Notes under the pieces: model-generated
The model's database searches: none
What the model saw: only the letters and a program-made list of their open reading frames with translations
Told to the model about the DNA's origin: nothing
Source: Iodidimonas muriae
Lineage (GTDB): Bacteria; Pseudomonadota; Alphaproteobacteria; Sphingomonadales; Rhodothalassiaceae
Length of the DNA: 64,000 bases
NCBI RefSeq assembly: GCF_014647255.1
Contig: NZ_BMOV01000003.1
Location: 1 to 64,000 of the forward strand
Direction of reading: 5' to 3'
Shown here: positions 36,758 to 45,479 of the stretch, piece after piece
Layout of the letters: each line of letters opens with the position of its first letter
Numbering within the stretch: position 1 is the first letter of the stretch
Translations under genes and position numbers: made by a program

Positions 36758-37825
36758 TCAAGATGTGGTTGTTTGCGAAACCGGCTCTTCTTTTCTTCGG
36801 TTGACCAAAGGGGAAACCAATAAAGCATCACCCTCTTTCACCGACAAAGCGTTGGCGGCCTCTTGGCCGATGGCCACCTGCTCCTCGTTCATTTCCGACA
36901 TATGCGTGGCTATGATGCGAAAATCAGGCATGTCCGCTACGGCAACAAGCGACACCGAACCCGGCGAAACATCCAGAGTTCCGATCGCCCCGATACGAAC
37001 AGAACGCGCTTTTCTCAATGTGCGGATATCATGGCGCGGCACCTCGAAACAGGGGCCGCCATCGAAAATATCCACCGCCCCCGCATTTCGGAAGCCTTCA
37101 TCCATAAGCAACCGCACAGCCCCACGCGCCCCATCATGGGGCTTGCCGATCACATCCTGCGCCTCTTGGGGCAACAAATTGGTATATATAGGGAATTTTG
37201 GCATCAGATCGGCGATGAACTGATTATTCCCCATGCCGTTGATATGGTCCGCCTCCTGAAAATCCATCCCGAAAAAATGCCGTCCGATGGCGTCCCAAAA
37301 CGGGGATTGTCCGTTTTCATCGGTCCAACCGCGAATTTCCGCCATTACTTTTTCGGAAAAGCGCCCGGGACAGGCCGCCAGCATCAGATAACGCGCTTTC
37401 GATAACAAGGCCCCGGCATGGCCCTTGCGATAATCGGGATGCAAAAACAGCGTCCCCAATTCCGTGGCGCCCGCATAATCGTTCACAAGCTGCAAAAGCT
37501 GCGTGTCCACCTTCATGTCAGGCTGGTGGCTCACCTGCGTCAGCTTCAGGATGCGGTAGCTGTAAAATGGTTTCGATTGACCGACAGAGGCAAAAATCCC
37601 CGATGTTCCCACCACCTTGCCACGCGCCAGATCTTCCAGTGCGAACAGATAATAGGCATCTTCAAGCGCATCGCTTCCGGAATGGAAACTGGCCTCTGAC
37701 AAAGCAATCTTCGCCGCCAAAACATCGCGGTCTGCGGGCAAGGTGGTCAGCCCGCCGCCGGTGGACAGCGACAATTCATAAAGATCGGACAGATCGGCTG
37801 CCCGAACAGGCCGTAAAAGCAACAT
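36758..37825 (-). CDS. astA: Arginine N-succinyltransferase
   Basis: The 355-residue enzyme starts the AST pathway by succinylating arginine from succinyl-CoA. The family N-terminus LRPVRAADLSDLYELSLSTGGGLTTLP, ELGTLFLHPDYRKGHAGALLSKARYL (the acetyl-CoA-type binding segment) and FWDAIGRHFFGMDFQEADHI are clear. The C-terminal VDIFDGGPCFEVPRHDIRT segment also matches. It lies three bases after the M20 hydrolase gene and runs directly into astD. Confidence 0.95.
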   Translation of the reverse strand: MLLLRPVRAADLSDLYELSLSTGGGLTTLPADRDVLAAKIALSEASFHSGSDALEDAYYLFALEDLARGKVVGTSGIFASVGQSKPFYSYRILKLTQVSHQPDMKVDTQLLQLVNDYAGATELGTLFLHPDYRKGHAGALLSKARYLMLAACPGRFSEKVMAEIRGWTDENGQSPFWDAIGRHFFGMDFQEADHINGMGNNQFIADLMPKFPIYTNLLPQEAQDVIGKPHDGARGAVRLLMDEGFRNAGAVDIFDGGPCFEVPRHDIRTLRKARSVRIGAIGTLDVSPGSVSLVAVADMPDFRIIATHMSEMNEEQVAIGQEAANALSVKEGDALLVSPLVNRRKEEPVSQTTTS

Positions 37826-37828
37826 GGA

Positions 37829-39130
37829 TCAGGCCCCTTCCTGCATGAGCGCCTGATCGAAATGGCCCTGCGCAAATCCCAGCATAATCACAGCGGAAAG
37901 CTTTGCCCGTTCGGCAAAGCTATCGACCAGAACAAATTCATCCGATGAATGGATCTTGCCGCCGCGCACCCCAAGCGTATCCACATTGGGCAATCCCGCT
38001 GCGGCCAGATTATTCCCCTCGCAACAGCCTCCGGTCGCCTGATAGGCCACTTTAAGCCCCAAAGCATCACCACAGCGGGCCACCACATCGAACAGCGCCT
38101 GATTGGCCCCGCTGATGGGTTTGGGAGGCCGATTGAACCCGCCATGCACCATAAGATCATACCCTTCACGGCTGGAAATGCGCGTGCGTATTTCTTCCAG
38201 TGCCTGCTCGACCCAGCGGGCATCTTCATGGGTTTTCACCCGCGCATTCACCCGCAATACCGCCATGTCTGGCACGATATTGGGGGCCGCACCGCCGGAG
38301 ATCACCGCCGGGTTCACCGTAACCCCTTCCCGTTGGCCGTTCAGACCATCAAGGGCCGCAATCACCTCGGCCAAGGCCACAACGGCATTCCGGCCTTCAT
38401 GGAAGGCACGCCCCGCATGGGCCGCACGGCCTCGCACCACGATGGAGAAATTCCCCGATCCTTTCCGCGCCCCCGCCAAGGTGCCGTCCGCCAAGGCCGG
38501 TTCATAAGTAAGGCCAATATGGGCGTGCGGCGCCCGCTCTGTCAGGATCGCAGCCGAACCGATGGACCCGATTTCTTCATCGGAACTGATCAGCACTTCC
38601 CAGCCCAGATCATCGGCCAAGCCCGACCGCTCCACAGCCAATAAAGCGTGCAACATCACAATCAGGCCGCCTTTCATATCGGCGACACCCGGACCGTTCA
38701 AAAGCGTATCGTCCAGCCAGCGCGGCACCTGAAACGGGCTGTCTTTGGCAAAAACCGTGTCCAGATGGCCGGTCAATAGCACCCGGCGTTTTGCATCTGG
38801 CCGCTTTTGAAAACGATAAACCGGCCCCAAAGGCAAAGGCTCCAGATCGCCTGATGGTGTGACATGGCTTGAAGGGGGAAGCGCGATGCTTTCAAAATTG
38901 CCGCCAAGGGCAGAAAACGCCTCGGTCACCTTTGCGCCCATATCTGCCAATCCCGGCAGATTGTGGCTTCCGGAATTAACGCACGACCACGCTTCCACCT
39001 GACGGACCATGGCCTTTTGCTGGCGGTCTATCCAATCCAAAGAGGCCTGATAGGGGGCCATATCCAACCCTGATTTCAACCCCACAAAACACTCCCCATT
39101 GCTATCAATTTCCCAAGCATAGAGGGGCAC
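37829..39130 (-). CDS. M20 family hydrolase in the ast operon, possible succinylglutamate desuccinylase
   Basis: The 433-residue protein has the M20 zinc peptidase residues: LLTGHLDTVF, GPGVADMKGGLIVM, ISSDEEIGS and the late GKIHSSDEFVLVDS, with a dimerisation domain in between. It is related to ArgE, DapE and glutamate carboxypeptidases, which split N-acyl amino acids. It is the first gene of the ast run, where AstE would be needed and is not seen. Removal of the succinyl group from succinylglutamate is therefore a reasonable but unproven guess. The start is uncertain: GTG 39130 or ATG 39061, neither with a strong ribosome site. Confidence 0.82.
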   Translation of the reverse strand: MPLYAWEIDSNGECFVGLKSGLDMAPYQASLDWIDRQQKAMVRQVEAWSCVNSGSHNLPGLADMGAKVTEAFSALGGNFESIALPPSSHVTPSGDLEPLPLGPVYRFQKRPDAKRRVLLTGHLDTVFAKDSPFQVPRWLDDTLLNGPGVADMKGGLIVMLHALLAVERSGLADDLGWEVLISSDEEIGSIGSAAILTERAPHAHIGLTYEPALADGTLAGARKGSGNFSIVVRGRAAHAGRAFHEGRNAVVALAEVIAALDGLNGQREGVTVNPAVISGGAAPNIVPDMAVLRVNARVKTHEDARWVEQALEEIRTRISSREGYDLMVHGGFNRPPKPISGANQALFDVVARCGDALGLKVAYQATGGCCEGNNLAAAGLPNVDTLGVRGGKIHSSDEFVLVDSFAERAKLSAVIMLGFAQGHFDQALMQEGA

Positions 39131-39304
39131 AGAACGGCGCTCAAGCCCTCACAGCCAGATATATCACTCAATAATATAATATTTAGATATGTATCATTTG
39201 ATAAAGGGGGGTTCCCCTGAAGGCCGAATGTGCTAAACTCTTGGGCATAAAAACGGACCGCGAAAATATGCGGCCTTTGACACGACAGCCAGAGGAAGAA
39301 GATA

Positions 39305-39943
39305 ATGTCACGAGCATTGATCATTGATGGTTATGAGCTATTCCGAATCTCTCTTCGGGAAATTCTGTCCGCCACAGGGCAATTTGATAAGATTGATGAA
39401 GTTGCATCCAGCGGTGATTTCATCTCTGCCGTAACCAATGACGCACCGGCCACATTGGCCGTGATCCACCCCTGTTCTATCGGTCTGAACGAAAGTGAGT
39501 GTTTGCGCCTGTTTCGTCGGGTAATGCCCGATGCCCATATCGTGGTTTTCCGCGACAAGGACACCGCAGAAACACCCACCCCGCCCGATAAAAACATCAC
39601 CATTCTCCCGCGGGACGCCAATAGCACCGATGTGCGTGATGCCGCGCTGGGTGCCTATTCCCGCACCGGCAAGCAAATGGGCACAGCCGCACCGCTTTCC
39701 AAATACAAAGGCATGGGCAGGTGGGATCAAAGAAGCGCCACCGAACATTTATCAAAGCGCCAACGCGAAATTATGGCGATGGTTGCCGAAGGCATGGCCA
39801 ATAAAGAAATCGCCCACCGCATCGGCATCGCCGAAGGTACGGTAAAGGCGCATATTCACGCTGTCTTCCGGGCTTTGGGGGTGAATAACCGCACCCAAGC
39901 CGTGGTACGTTATGGCTCTGCCTTGCGCCATTCCGGCTATTGA
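39305..39943 (+). CDS. LuxR/NarL-type regulator with degenerate receiver domain
   Basis: The 212-residue protein has a response-regulator fold over residues 1-120 and a LuxR HTH at 150-205 (LSKRQREIMAMVAEGMANKEIAHR, then GTVKAHIHAVFRALG). The phosphorylation site is lost: the acceptor Asp position is His55 (LAVIHPCSIG), the acidic pair is reduced to Asp8-Gly9, and the conserved Lys is Arg103. It therefore should not be controlled by a histidine kinase in the usual way. It is divergent from the ast operon and upstream of the DUF389 gene; either may be its target. Confidence 0.88.
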   Translation: MSRALIIDGYELFRISLREILSATGQFDKIDEVASSGDFISAVTNDAPATLAVIHPCSIGLNESECLRLFRRVMPDAHIVVFRDKDTAETPTPPDKNITILPRDANSTDVRDAALGAYSRTGKQMGTAAPLSKYKGMGRWDQRSATEHLSKRQREIMAMVAEGMANKEIAHRIGIAEGTVKAHIHAVFRALGVNNRTQAVVRYGSALRHSGY

Positions 39944-39996
39944 GCAACGGCCCGGCCAAACACCGCAAACCCGGCTTTTCTCTTGCCTCGAACCGA

Positions 39997-40042
39997 AAGC
40001 ACCGTCAGTCTTGTTGTTTATCGCAACAAACTGGCGGTGCTT
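39997..40042 (+). terminator. Long hairpin between the LuxR-type gene and DUF389 gene
   Basis: AAGCACCGTCAGTC-TTGTTG pairs with CAACAAACTGGCGGTGCTT in a stem of about 19 pairs with one G-U and one bulge, over a loop of about seven bases. TCTTT follows, so it may terminate the upstream transcript. It ends about four bases before ATG 40047, so it would also bury the ribosome-binding region of the DUF389 gene. Confidence 0.6.
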
Positions 40043-40046
40043 CTTT

Positions 40047-41054
40047 ATGTATGATGATTTTCGCCTGATTCATCTTCGCGCCCCTAAGGACTGCATCGAA
40101 AAACTGTCAGATCTTGCACAAAGCGACGATGTGCTGGATTGGCATGTGGGCGTCGAACAGAATGGAGAAAGCGAAATCACCATGCTGGTGGGGCAAAAAA
40201 AGCGCCAGCATGTGTTGGATAAATTGCAAAAGGCGATGGAATCCGAAAGCGGCTGGCGCATTCTGGTTCAGCCTTTGGAAGCGGCCATTCCAAAACCCGA
40301 AGAACTGGCTCCGCCCGAAGAGGAGCAAAAAGAACGCGCACAAGCTCGGCGCATGCAAAGCCGCGAAGAAATCTATAACGACATCACAAGCAGCCTGTCC
40401 ATCGACAGCAACTTCTTGTTGATGGTTGCCTTATCCTCCATCGTTGCCGCCATCGGCCTGATGAAAGACAATGTAGCGGTGGTGATCGGGGCCATGGTCA
40501 TTGCGCCGCTTCTTGGGTCCAATCTGGCACTGATTTTCGCCGCCACCGTGGGGGATCGCAGCCTGCTGGCACAGGCGGCAAAGGTGGCCGCCATCGGCGC
40601 GGGTCTGTCCATCGCCATCGGCGTCATCATCGGGATCATTTTCCCCGTAGATTTCAAAAGCGTCGAATTGATGAGCCGCACCCATGTGGGCGCCGACAGC
40701 ATCGCATTGGCTTTGGCATCAGGGGCGGCCGCCGCGCTGAGCGTCTCAACGGGCGTGGCCAGTGCGTTGGTGGGTGTGATGGTCGCCGTGGCCCTTTTGC
40801 CCCCCGCCATGACAGCAGGTGTGATGCTGGGCACAGGACAGCCCGATTACGCCCTAAGCGCTGGATTGTTACTGCTGGTCAATATCGTTTCTGTCAATCT
40901 TGCAGGGCAATTGGTGTTCTGGATCAGCGGCCTGAAACCACGCACATGGTATGAACGGAAATCGGCGGGGCAATCCATAAAATACAGCATCATCACATGG
41001 GTCGTCTCTCTAGCTATCTTGTCTGCCGCGATCTGGTTCCGCGCCCAGATTTAA
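40047..41054 (+). CDS. DUF389 family membrane protein
   Basis: The 335-residue protein has a soluble N-terminal part to about residue 110, ferredoxin-like in similar proteins. At least five to six membrane helices follow, with the family pattern NFLLMVALSSIVAAIGLMKDNVAVVIGAMVIAPLLGSNLALIFA and GVASALVGVMVAVALLPPAMTAGVML. The function of DUF389 proteins is not established. ATG 40047 is chosen because MYDDFRLIHLRAP fits the family; the longer frame overlaps the LuxR gene. No ribosome site is free of the preceding hairpin. Confidence 0.85.
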   Translation: MYDDFRLIHLRAPKDCIEKLSDLAQSDDVLDWHVGVEQNGESEITMLVGQKKRQHVLDKLQKAMESESGWRILVQPLEAAIPKPEELAPPEEEQKERAQARRMQSREEIYNDITSSLSIDSNFLLMVALSSIVAAIGLMKDNVAVVIGAMVIAPLLGSNLALIFAATVGDRSLLAQAAKVAAIGAGLSIAIGVIIGIIFPVDFKSVELMSRTHVGADSIALALASGAAAALSVSTGVASALVGVMVAVALLPPAMTAGVMLGTGQPDYALSAGLLLLVNIVSVNLAGQLVFWISGLKPRTWYERKSAGQSIKYSIITWVVSLAILSAAIWFRAQI

Positions 41055-41078
41055 CTTCCTCGCCAAGCGCCAAGGCCC

Positions 41079-42827
41079 CTAACGTATCAACCGCCCCGGT
41101 CGGGCATCGGTCAGTTGATCGTTCAACAAGATCGGCTCACCGGCAACCAATGTGGCCAGATATCCCCGTGCACCCTGATACAAACGCTTCCCGCCCATGG
41201 GCAGATCACGCACCATATGGGGCCTTTCAAGCGCCAAAGCCTGATGGTCGATCACATTAAGATCTGCACGCAGACCCGGTTTGATCAGCCCGCGATCCAT
41301 CAGGCCCATATGGCGGGCATTATCGTGGGTTTGTTTGCGGATCAGCCATTCCAAAGCCAGATGCGGCCCCCGGCTGCGGTCCCGCCCCCAATGGGTCAGT
41401 AAAAAGGTGGGGAAGCTGGCATCACAAACCGTTCCCACATGCGCCCCGCCATCAGACAGACCGAACAGGGCATTGGGGTGGGTCATCATGCTATGCAGAT
41501 CCGAAAAATCGAAGCGGCTATAATTATAGATCGGGAAATACACCAATTGCTGGCCGTCTTCTTCCAGCATGATGTCGTAAATTGCTTCCATCACGCCGAC
41601 ACCGCGCTCCCGCGCTTCATAATAAAGCGAGCGCTCCATAGGCGGCTCATAATCGGGCGGATCACCAAGGCGGAACATACGCAAAGAAAAGAAATCCAGC
41701 CGATCCAGAACCATATCGGCCAAGGGCGGCACGGCGCGATCCGTGCCCGACAAATGCTCACGCGGTTCTGATAGCAGCTTTGCCTTCATTTCCGGCTGGC
41801 GCAAAATCGCCACCCGTTCGGCCAAGGGCTTGTCCATGATCCGGCGATAGCTTTCAAAGGACATCAGCGGATTGAGCGTGGTTTCCAGCCCGAAAAACAC
41901 ACCGATCCCCCGCGCTGCCACCTGCACTTTCATATCGACACCGCGAGCATTGGCGGCCTCTACCCGTTCCAGAATCCACTGCCATTGCTTGGGGGCCATG
42001 TCCCGTTGATTAAGCGACAAAGACACAGGCCGCCCCGCCGCATCCGCCATGGCATCCACCAGATCGAACTCCGGCCCGAATGCCTCTTCCCCTTTATCCA
42101 GCTTGAAATCCGACACCACTTGCAACACGCCGCGCCCGGCATCCTTCAAGGCACCGGCCAGCCCTAAAAGCTCTGCCAATCCGCTATCGCGGGCCGGCGT
42201 ATCCGTGCCTTTCGTGGTTTTGTGGACATCGGATCGTCCGGTGGTCACCCCCAAAGCCCCGGCCCGCAAGGCATCAAAAGCCAAGGCGCGCATTTGGGCA
42301 ATATCCTGATCTGTTGCAGGCTCGCCCAAAGCGCCGCGATCGCCCATCACATAAAGCCGCAAGGGATCATGGGTCACTTGCGCGCCAATATCGATGCTGT
42401 GGGGAATGGCTGCCACCGCATCCAGATAATCGCCAAAACTCTCCCAATTCCAGCGCACTCCTTCGCTTAAAGCAACGCCGGGAATTTCTTCCACCCCTTC
42501 CATCAATTCGATCAGCCGGTCTTGTTCACCGGGCTTCAAGGGCGCAAAGCCAACGCCACAATTGCCCATAATGGCGGTGGTCACCCCATGGACCGAGCTT
42601 GGTGCCAGCGTTTCATCCCAACACACCTGCCCATCATAATGGGTATGAATATCCACAAAGCCCGGCGTCACCATGGCCCCATCCGCATCGATGCTGCGCC
42701 GTGACGGGCTGGTCACCCGACCCACTTCGGCAATTTTACCCTCTGCTATGCCGATATCGGCGGTGATGGGGGCCGCGCCCGACCCGTCATAAAGTGTGGC
42801 GCCCGTGATTTTCAGATCCAATGTCAT
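41079..42827 (-). CDS. Amidohydrolase family protein, N-acyl-D-amino-acid deacylase-like
   Basis: The 582-residue protein is in the D-aminoacylase/dihydroorotase-like amidohydrolases. Metal ligands sit in TPGFVDIHTHYDGQVCWDE, and the characteristic SSVHGVTTAIMGNCGVGFAPL follows. A late GLSDGGAHVG holds the catalytic aspartate, and the C-terminal HMGLMDRGLIKPGLRADLNVID closes the small beta domain. Such enzymes deacylate N-acyl-D-amino acids, but many relatives have other substrates. Its start overlaps the stop of the upstream BASS transporter by four bases, so the transporter probably imports its substrate or exports its product. Confidence 0.87.
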   Translation of the reverse strand: MTLDLKITGATLYDGSGAAPITADIGIAEGKIAEVGRVTSPSRRSIDADGAMVTPGFVDIHTHYDGQVCWDETLAPSSVHGVTTAIMGNCGVGFAPLKPGEQDRLIELMEGVEEIPGVALSEGVRWNWESFGDYLDAVAAIPHSIDIGAQVTHDPLRLYVMGDRGALGEPATDQDIAQMRALAFDALRAGALGVTTGRSDVHKTTKGTDTPARDSGLAELLGLAGALKDAGRGVLQVVSDFKLDKGEEAFGPEFDLVDAMADAAGRPVSLSLNQRDMAPKQWQWILERVEAANARGVDMKVQVAARGIGVFFGLETTLNPLMSFESYRRIMDKPLAERVAILRQPEMKAKLLSEPREHLSGTDRAVPPLADMVLDRLDFFSLRMFRLGDPPDYEPPMERSLYYEARERGVGVMEAIYDIMLEEDGQQLVYFPIYNYSRFDFSDLHSMMTHPNALFGLSDGGAHVGTVCDASFPTFLLTHWGRDRSRGPHLALEWLIRKQTHDNARHMGLMDRGLIKPGLRADLNVIDHQALALERPHMVRDLPMGGKRLYQGARGYLATLVAGEPILLNDQLTDARPGRLIR

Positions 42828-43702
42828 AACTCAGCCTTTATCAAAGCAAGGCGGCGTTCACCGCGCAAAACAAACACCACAAACAGGAAAGCCGTCGGGA
42901 ACATAAACAGCCCATAAGCCGCACCGGGCAGCATCATGGTGTCATTCCCCAGCAAGGTTGCGGCCACAAACATCGCCAGCGATCCATTTTGAATGCCGCA
43001 TTCAAGGGTCAGGGCAATCACCCGATCCGGCACAAGGCGCACCATTTTGGCAAGGCCATATGCCAGTGTCATCGCCGCCAAATTCAAAAGCAGCACCGGC
43101 GCGGCAATGGCGGGAAGCTCCGCTCTCACTGTGGGCCATTCCATGATGATGGCGGCAAAAATAAACATCACGAAAACCACAGTCGCCGTGCGCCTTGCAA
43201 AAGGCTCGACTTTCAAGGCAAAGCCGGGCACCAGCGCCCGAACGGCCATCCCCAAAGACACCGGCACAAGAGTCATGAAACTCAGGCCGAATATGGTGCC
43301 AAGAAGCGACAGTTGCGGGGCTTTGGTTCCCATGAAATAGGGCAGCGAAAACCCGACGACCAATGGCAGGGTGACAACGCTCAAGCCGCTGATAACCGCT
43401 GTCAGGGAAATGGATAATGCCGTATCACCACGGGCCAAATGGGTCAGCAAATTCGACATGGCCCCACCCGGACAAGCGGCGATGATCATCAACCCCGCCG
43501 CCAAAACGGGTGGCATGGGCCACAAGGATGCCACGGCAAAGCCCAAAGCGGGCAACAGCAAAAGCTGGCTCATCAGCCCCACGGCAAAGGCCCGGGGTTT
43601 TTGCACCACTTGTGCAAAATCCCGCACGGATAGCGCCAGCCCCATGGAAAACATAATGAGCGCCACGATGCTTGGCAGCAGATAAGCCGTGAAAATATTC
43701 AT
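42824..43702 (-). CDS. Bile acid:sodium symporter (BASS) family transporter
   Basis: This 292-residue protein has about nine to ten hydrophobic segments and two BASS signatures: the sodium-site helix break IIAACPGGAMSNLLTHLA and the second crossover LECGIQNGSLAMFVA. Bacterial members carry organic anions with Na+, most with unknown substrates. It is followed, with ATGA overlap, by the amidohydrolase, which implies joint use of an organic acid such as an N-acyl amino acid. That substrate is inference. Confidence 0.88.
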   Translation of the reverse strand: MNIFTAYLLPSIVALIMFSMGLALSVRDFAQVVQKPRAFAVGLMSQLLLLPALGFAVASLWPMPPVLAAGLMIIAACPGGAMSNLLTHLARGDTALSISLTAVISGLSVVTLPLVVGFSLPYFMGTKAPQLSLLGTIFGLSFMTLVPVSLGMAVRALVPGFALKVEPFARRTATVVFVMFIFAAIIMEWPTVRAELPAIAAPVLLLNLAAMTLAYGLAKMVRLVPDRVIALTLECGIQNGSLAMFVAATLLGNDTMMLPGAAYGLFMFPTAFLFVVFVLRGERRLALIKAEL

Positions 43703-43779
43703 CTATGCTCCCTTATCCCACAGGATAGAGCCTGTCGCGCCGCTGGCACCTCCCGAAATATGCAGCCAAAAATCTCTGT

Positions 43780-44550
43780 TCATCCTTCCCCGCGCGGTTC
43801 CGCCACAATATGGAACTGATAGGGCGAGCCTTTCGGGCCAGCGGTTACTTCATTGGCGCCCATTTTCAAAAAAGCCGTGGCTTCATGGCCAAAGCGCGAC
43901 AAATGCTGCCCATTGGCGATGGTGCCCAAATGGCTGCCCAAATCGCGGATGATCAAATAACCATCGCGCTTTTCCAGCTCGAAATGTTCGGGGGACAAGA
44001 TGATGTCATTGCGGGCATGGAGCGACAACAACCCTTCGGAAATCTCTGTTCCATCATTATGATTGCCTCGCCTGCCAACACGAAACGGCAGCATTGATAA
44101 GGAAATACCATCTTCCCCGATCTGCTTACTCATGGCTTCGCTATTGGGCAGGATGCGAATGGCTCCCACCTTTTCCAAAAAGGCTTTGTCATCCCCCCGC
44201 GTGCCACCATAAATCAACCGCTCGTCCGCCTTTTCCAACCGTTCGCTCAACATCCGCAGCATGGGCAGGCCCAAAGGATTATTGTCGCTGAACAATTTAA
44301 GGAATTGCGCCTTGGTAACCGACAAAAGCACGGTATCTGTCAGGGTGCGCATGGTGGTGCTATGGACCTTGTTGCGGATCACACCACTTTCGCCAAACAC
44401 TTCACCCTTGCCAAAAACCGCAAGGCGCACCGCCCGATCCCCCGTTCGGCGCGACACTTCCACCGCCCCTTCTTCAATCAGAAAAACCGCTTGGGCGGCG
44501 TCCCCTTCTTCATAAATGATTTCTCCGGCGGGCAATGTAAGCGTTTTCAT
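43780..44550 (-). CDS. Cyclic-nucleotide-binding domain fused to FHA domain
   Basis: The 256-residue protein joins a CNB domain (residues 1-115; LPAGEIIYEEGDAAQAVFLIEEG, FGKGEVFGESGVI) to a C-terminal FHA domain (about 150-250). The FHA part shows FRVGRRG, LSPEHFELEKRDGYLIIRDLG and SHLGTIANGQ, which correspond to the Gly-Arg, Ser-x2-His and Asn-Gly residues that bind phosphothreonine. No DNA-binding domain is present. It could link a nucleotide signal to Ser/Thr phosphorylation. ATG 44550 follows a perfect AGGAGG. The gene is alone, divergent from nadC, with no kinase nearby. Confidence 0.85.
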   Translation of the reverse strand: MKTLTLPAGEIIYEEGDAAQAVFLIEEGAVEVSRRTGDRAVRLAVFGKGEVFGESGVIRNKVHSTTMRTLTDTVLLSVTKAQFLKLFSDNNPLGLPMLRMLSERLEKADERLIYGGTRGDDKAFLEKVGAIRILPNSEAMSKQIGEDGISLSMLPFRVGRRGNHNDGTEISEGLLSLHARNDIILSPEHFELEKRDGYLIIRDLGSHLGTIANGQHLSRFGHEATAFLKMGANEVTAGPKGSPYQFHIVAEPRGEG

Positions 44551-44627
44551 AGATCCTCCTAGCCAAGAAGACACATTGACAAGATAGCACAAGCATCGCA
44601 CTTCACACATTGAACCAAGGAGAGGTC

Positions 44628-45479
44628 ATGCGCAAAATTCCCTTCCCGCTCAATGAAAAAGACCTGGAAACATTCCTCATCGCCGCCCTGGCGGAAGATG
44701 TGGGCACGGGCGACATTACCAGCGAAACGGTAATCCCGGAAACGGCACAACTCTGCGCCACCATGGTCGCCCGTGAACCGATGATTTTATCCGGCCTTCC
44801 CGTTGCCTGCGCGATTTTCAGGACATGCGACCCCCATGTGGTGCTGACCGCCCATGCCCATGAAGGCGACCAACTGAGCGAAGGCGCGCCGATTCTGCGC
44901 ATTGATGGCAATGGACGCGGGCTTTTGACGGCAGAACGGACCGCCCTTAATATCGTGCAGCATTTATCGGGCATTGCCACCCTGACCGGCCGTTATGTGG
45001 AGGCCATAAAGGGAACGGATGCGGTCATTCTGGATACCCGGAAAACCACCCCCTTACTGCGGAGCATGGAAAAATATGCGGTGGCCTGCGGAGGCGGTGT
45101 CAATCACCGCATGGGGCTTTATGACGCCGTGATGATCAAAGACAATCATATCGCCGTCGCGGGATCAATCACCAAGGCGGTGGCCGCGGCAAAGCAGGCG
45201 GGGCACAGCCAGATCCAAGTGGAATGTGATACGCTGAATCAGGTAAAAGAGGCGCTGGCCGCCGGAGCCACCAGCCTGTTGCTGGATAATATGCCGCCCC
45301 CAAAATTGCGCGAGGCCTTGGCAATCATCGATGGACGGGCGATCACCGAAGCCTCTGGCGGGGTGCGGCTTGATACCGTGCGGGCCATTGCCGAAACCGG
45401 CGTGGACCGTATTTCCATCGGCAGGCTGACCCAAAGTGCGCCCGCGGTGGATATCGGCCTTGATTTCGGAGCCTTATGA
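44628..45479 (+). CDS. nadC: Nicotinate-nucleotide pyrophosphorylase (carboxylating)
   Basis: The 283-residue enzyme turns quinolinate and PRPP into nicotinate mononucleotide in NAD synthesis. Visible are AEDVGTGDITSETVIPE, AERTALNIVQHLSGIATLT, DTRKTTPLLRSMEKYAVACGGGVNHRMGLYDAVMIKDNH and the late EASGGVRLDTVRAIAETGVD. ATG 44628 is used because AAGGAGAG lies just upstream; an in-frame TTG at 44610 contains that site. nadA and nadB are not adjacent. Its stop overlaps the DUF423 gene start. Confidence 0.95.
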   Translation: MRKIPFPLNEKDLETFLIAALAEDVGTGDITSETVIPETAQLCATMVAREPMILSGLPVACAIFRTCDPHVVLTAHAHEGDQLSEGAPILRIDGNGRGLLTAERTALNIVQHLSGIATLTGRYVEAIKGTDAVILDTRKTTPLLRSMEKYAVACGGGVNHRMGLYDAVMIKDNHIAVAGSITKAVAAAKQAGHSQIQVECDTLNQVKEALAAGATSLLLDNMPPPKLREALAIIDGRAITEASGGVRLDTVRAIAETGVDRISIGRLTQSAPAVDIGLDFGAL

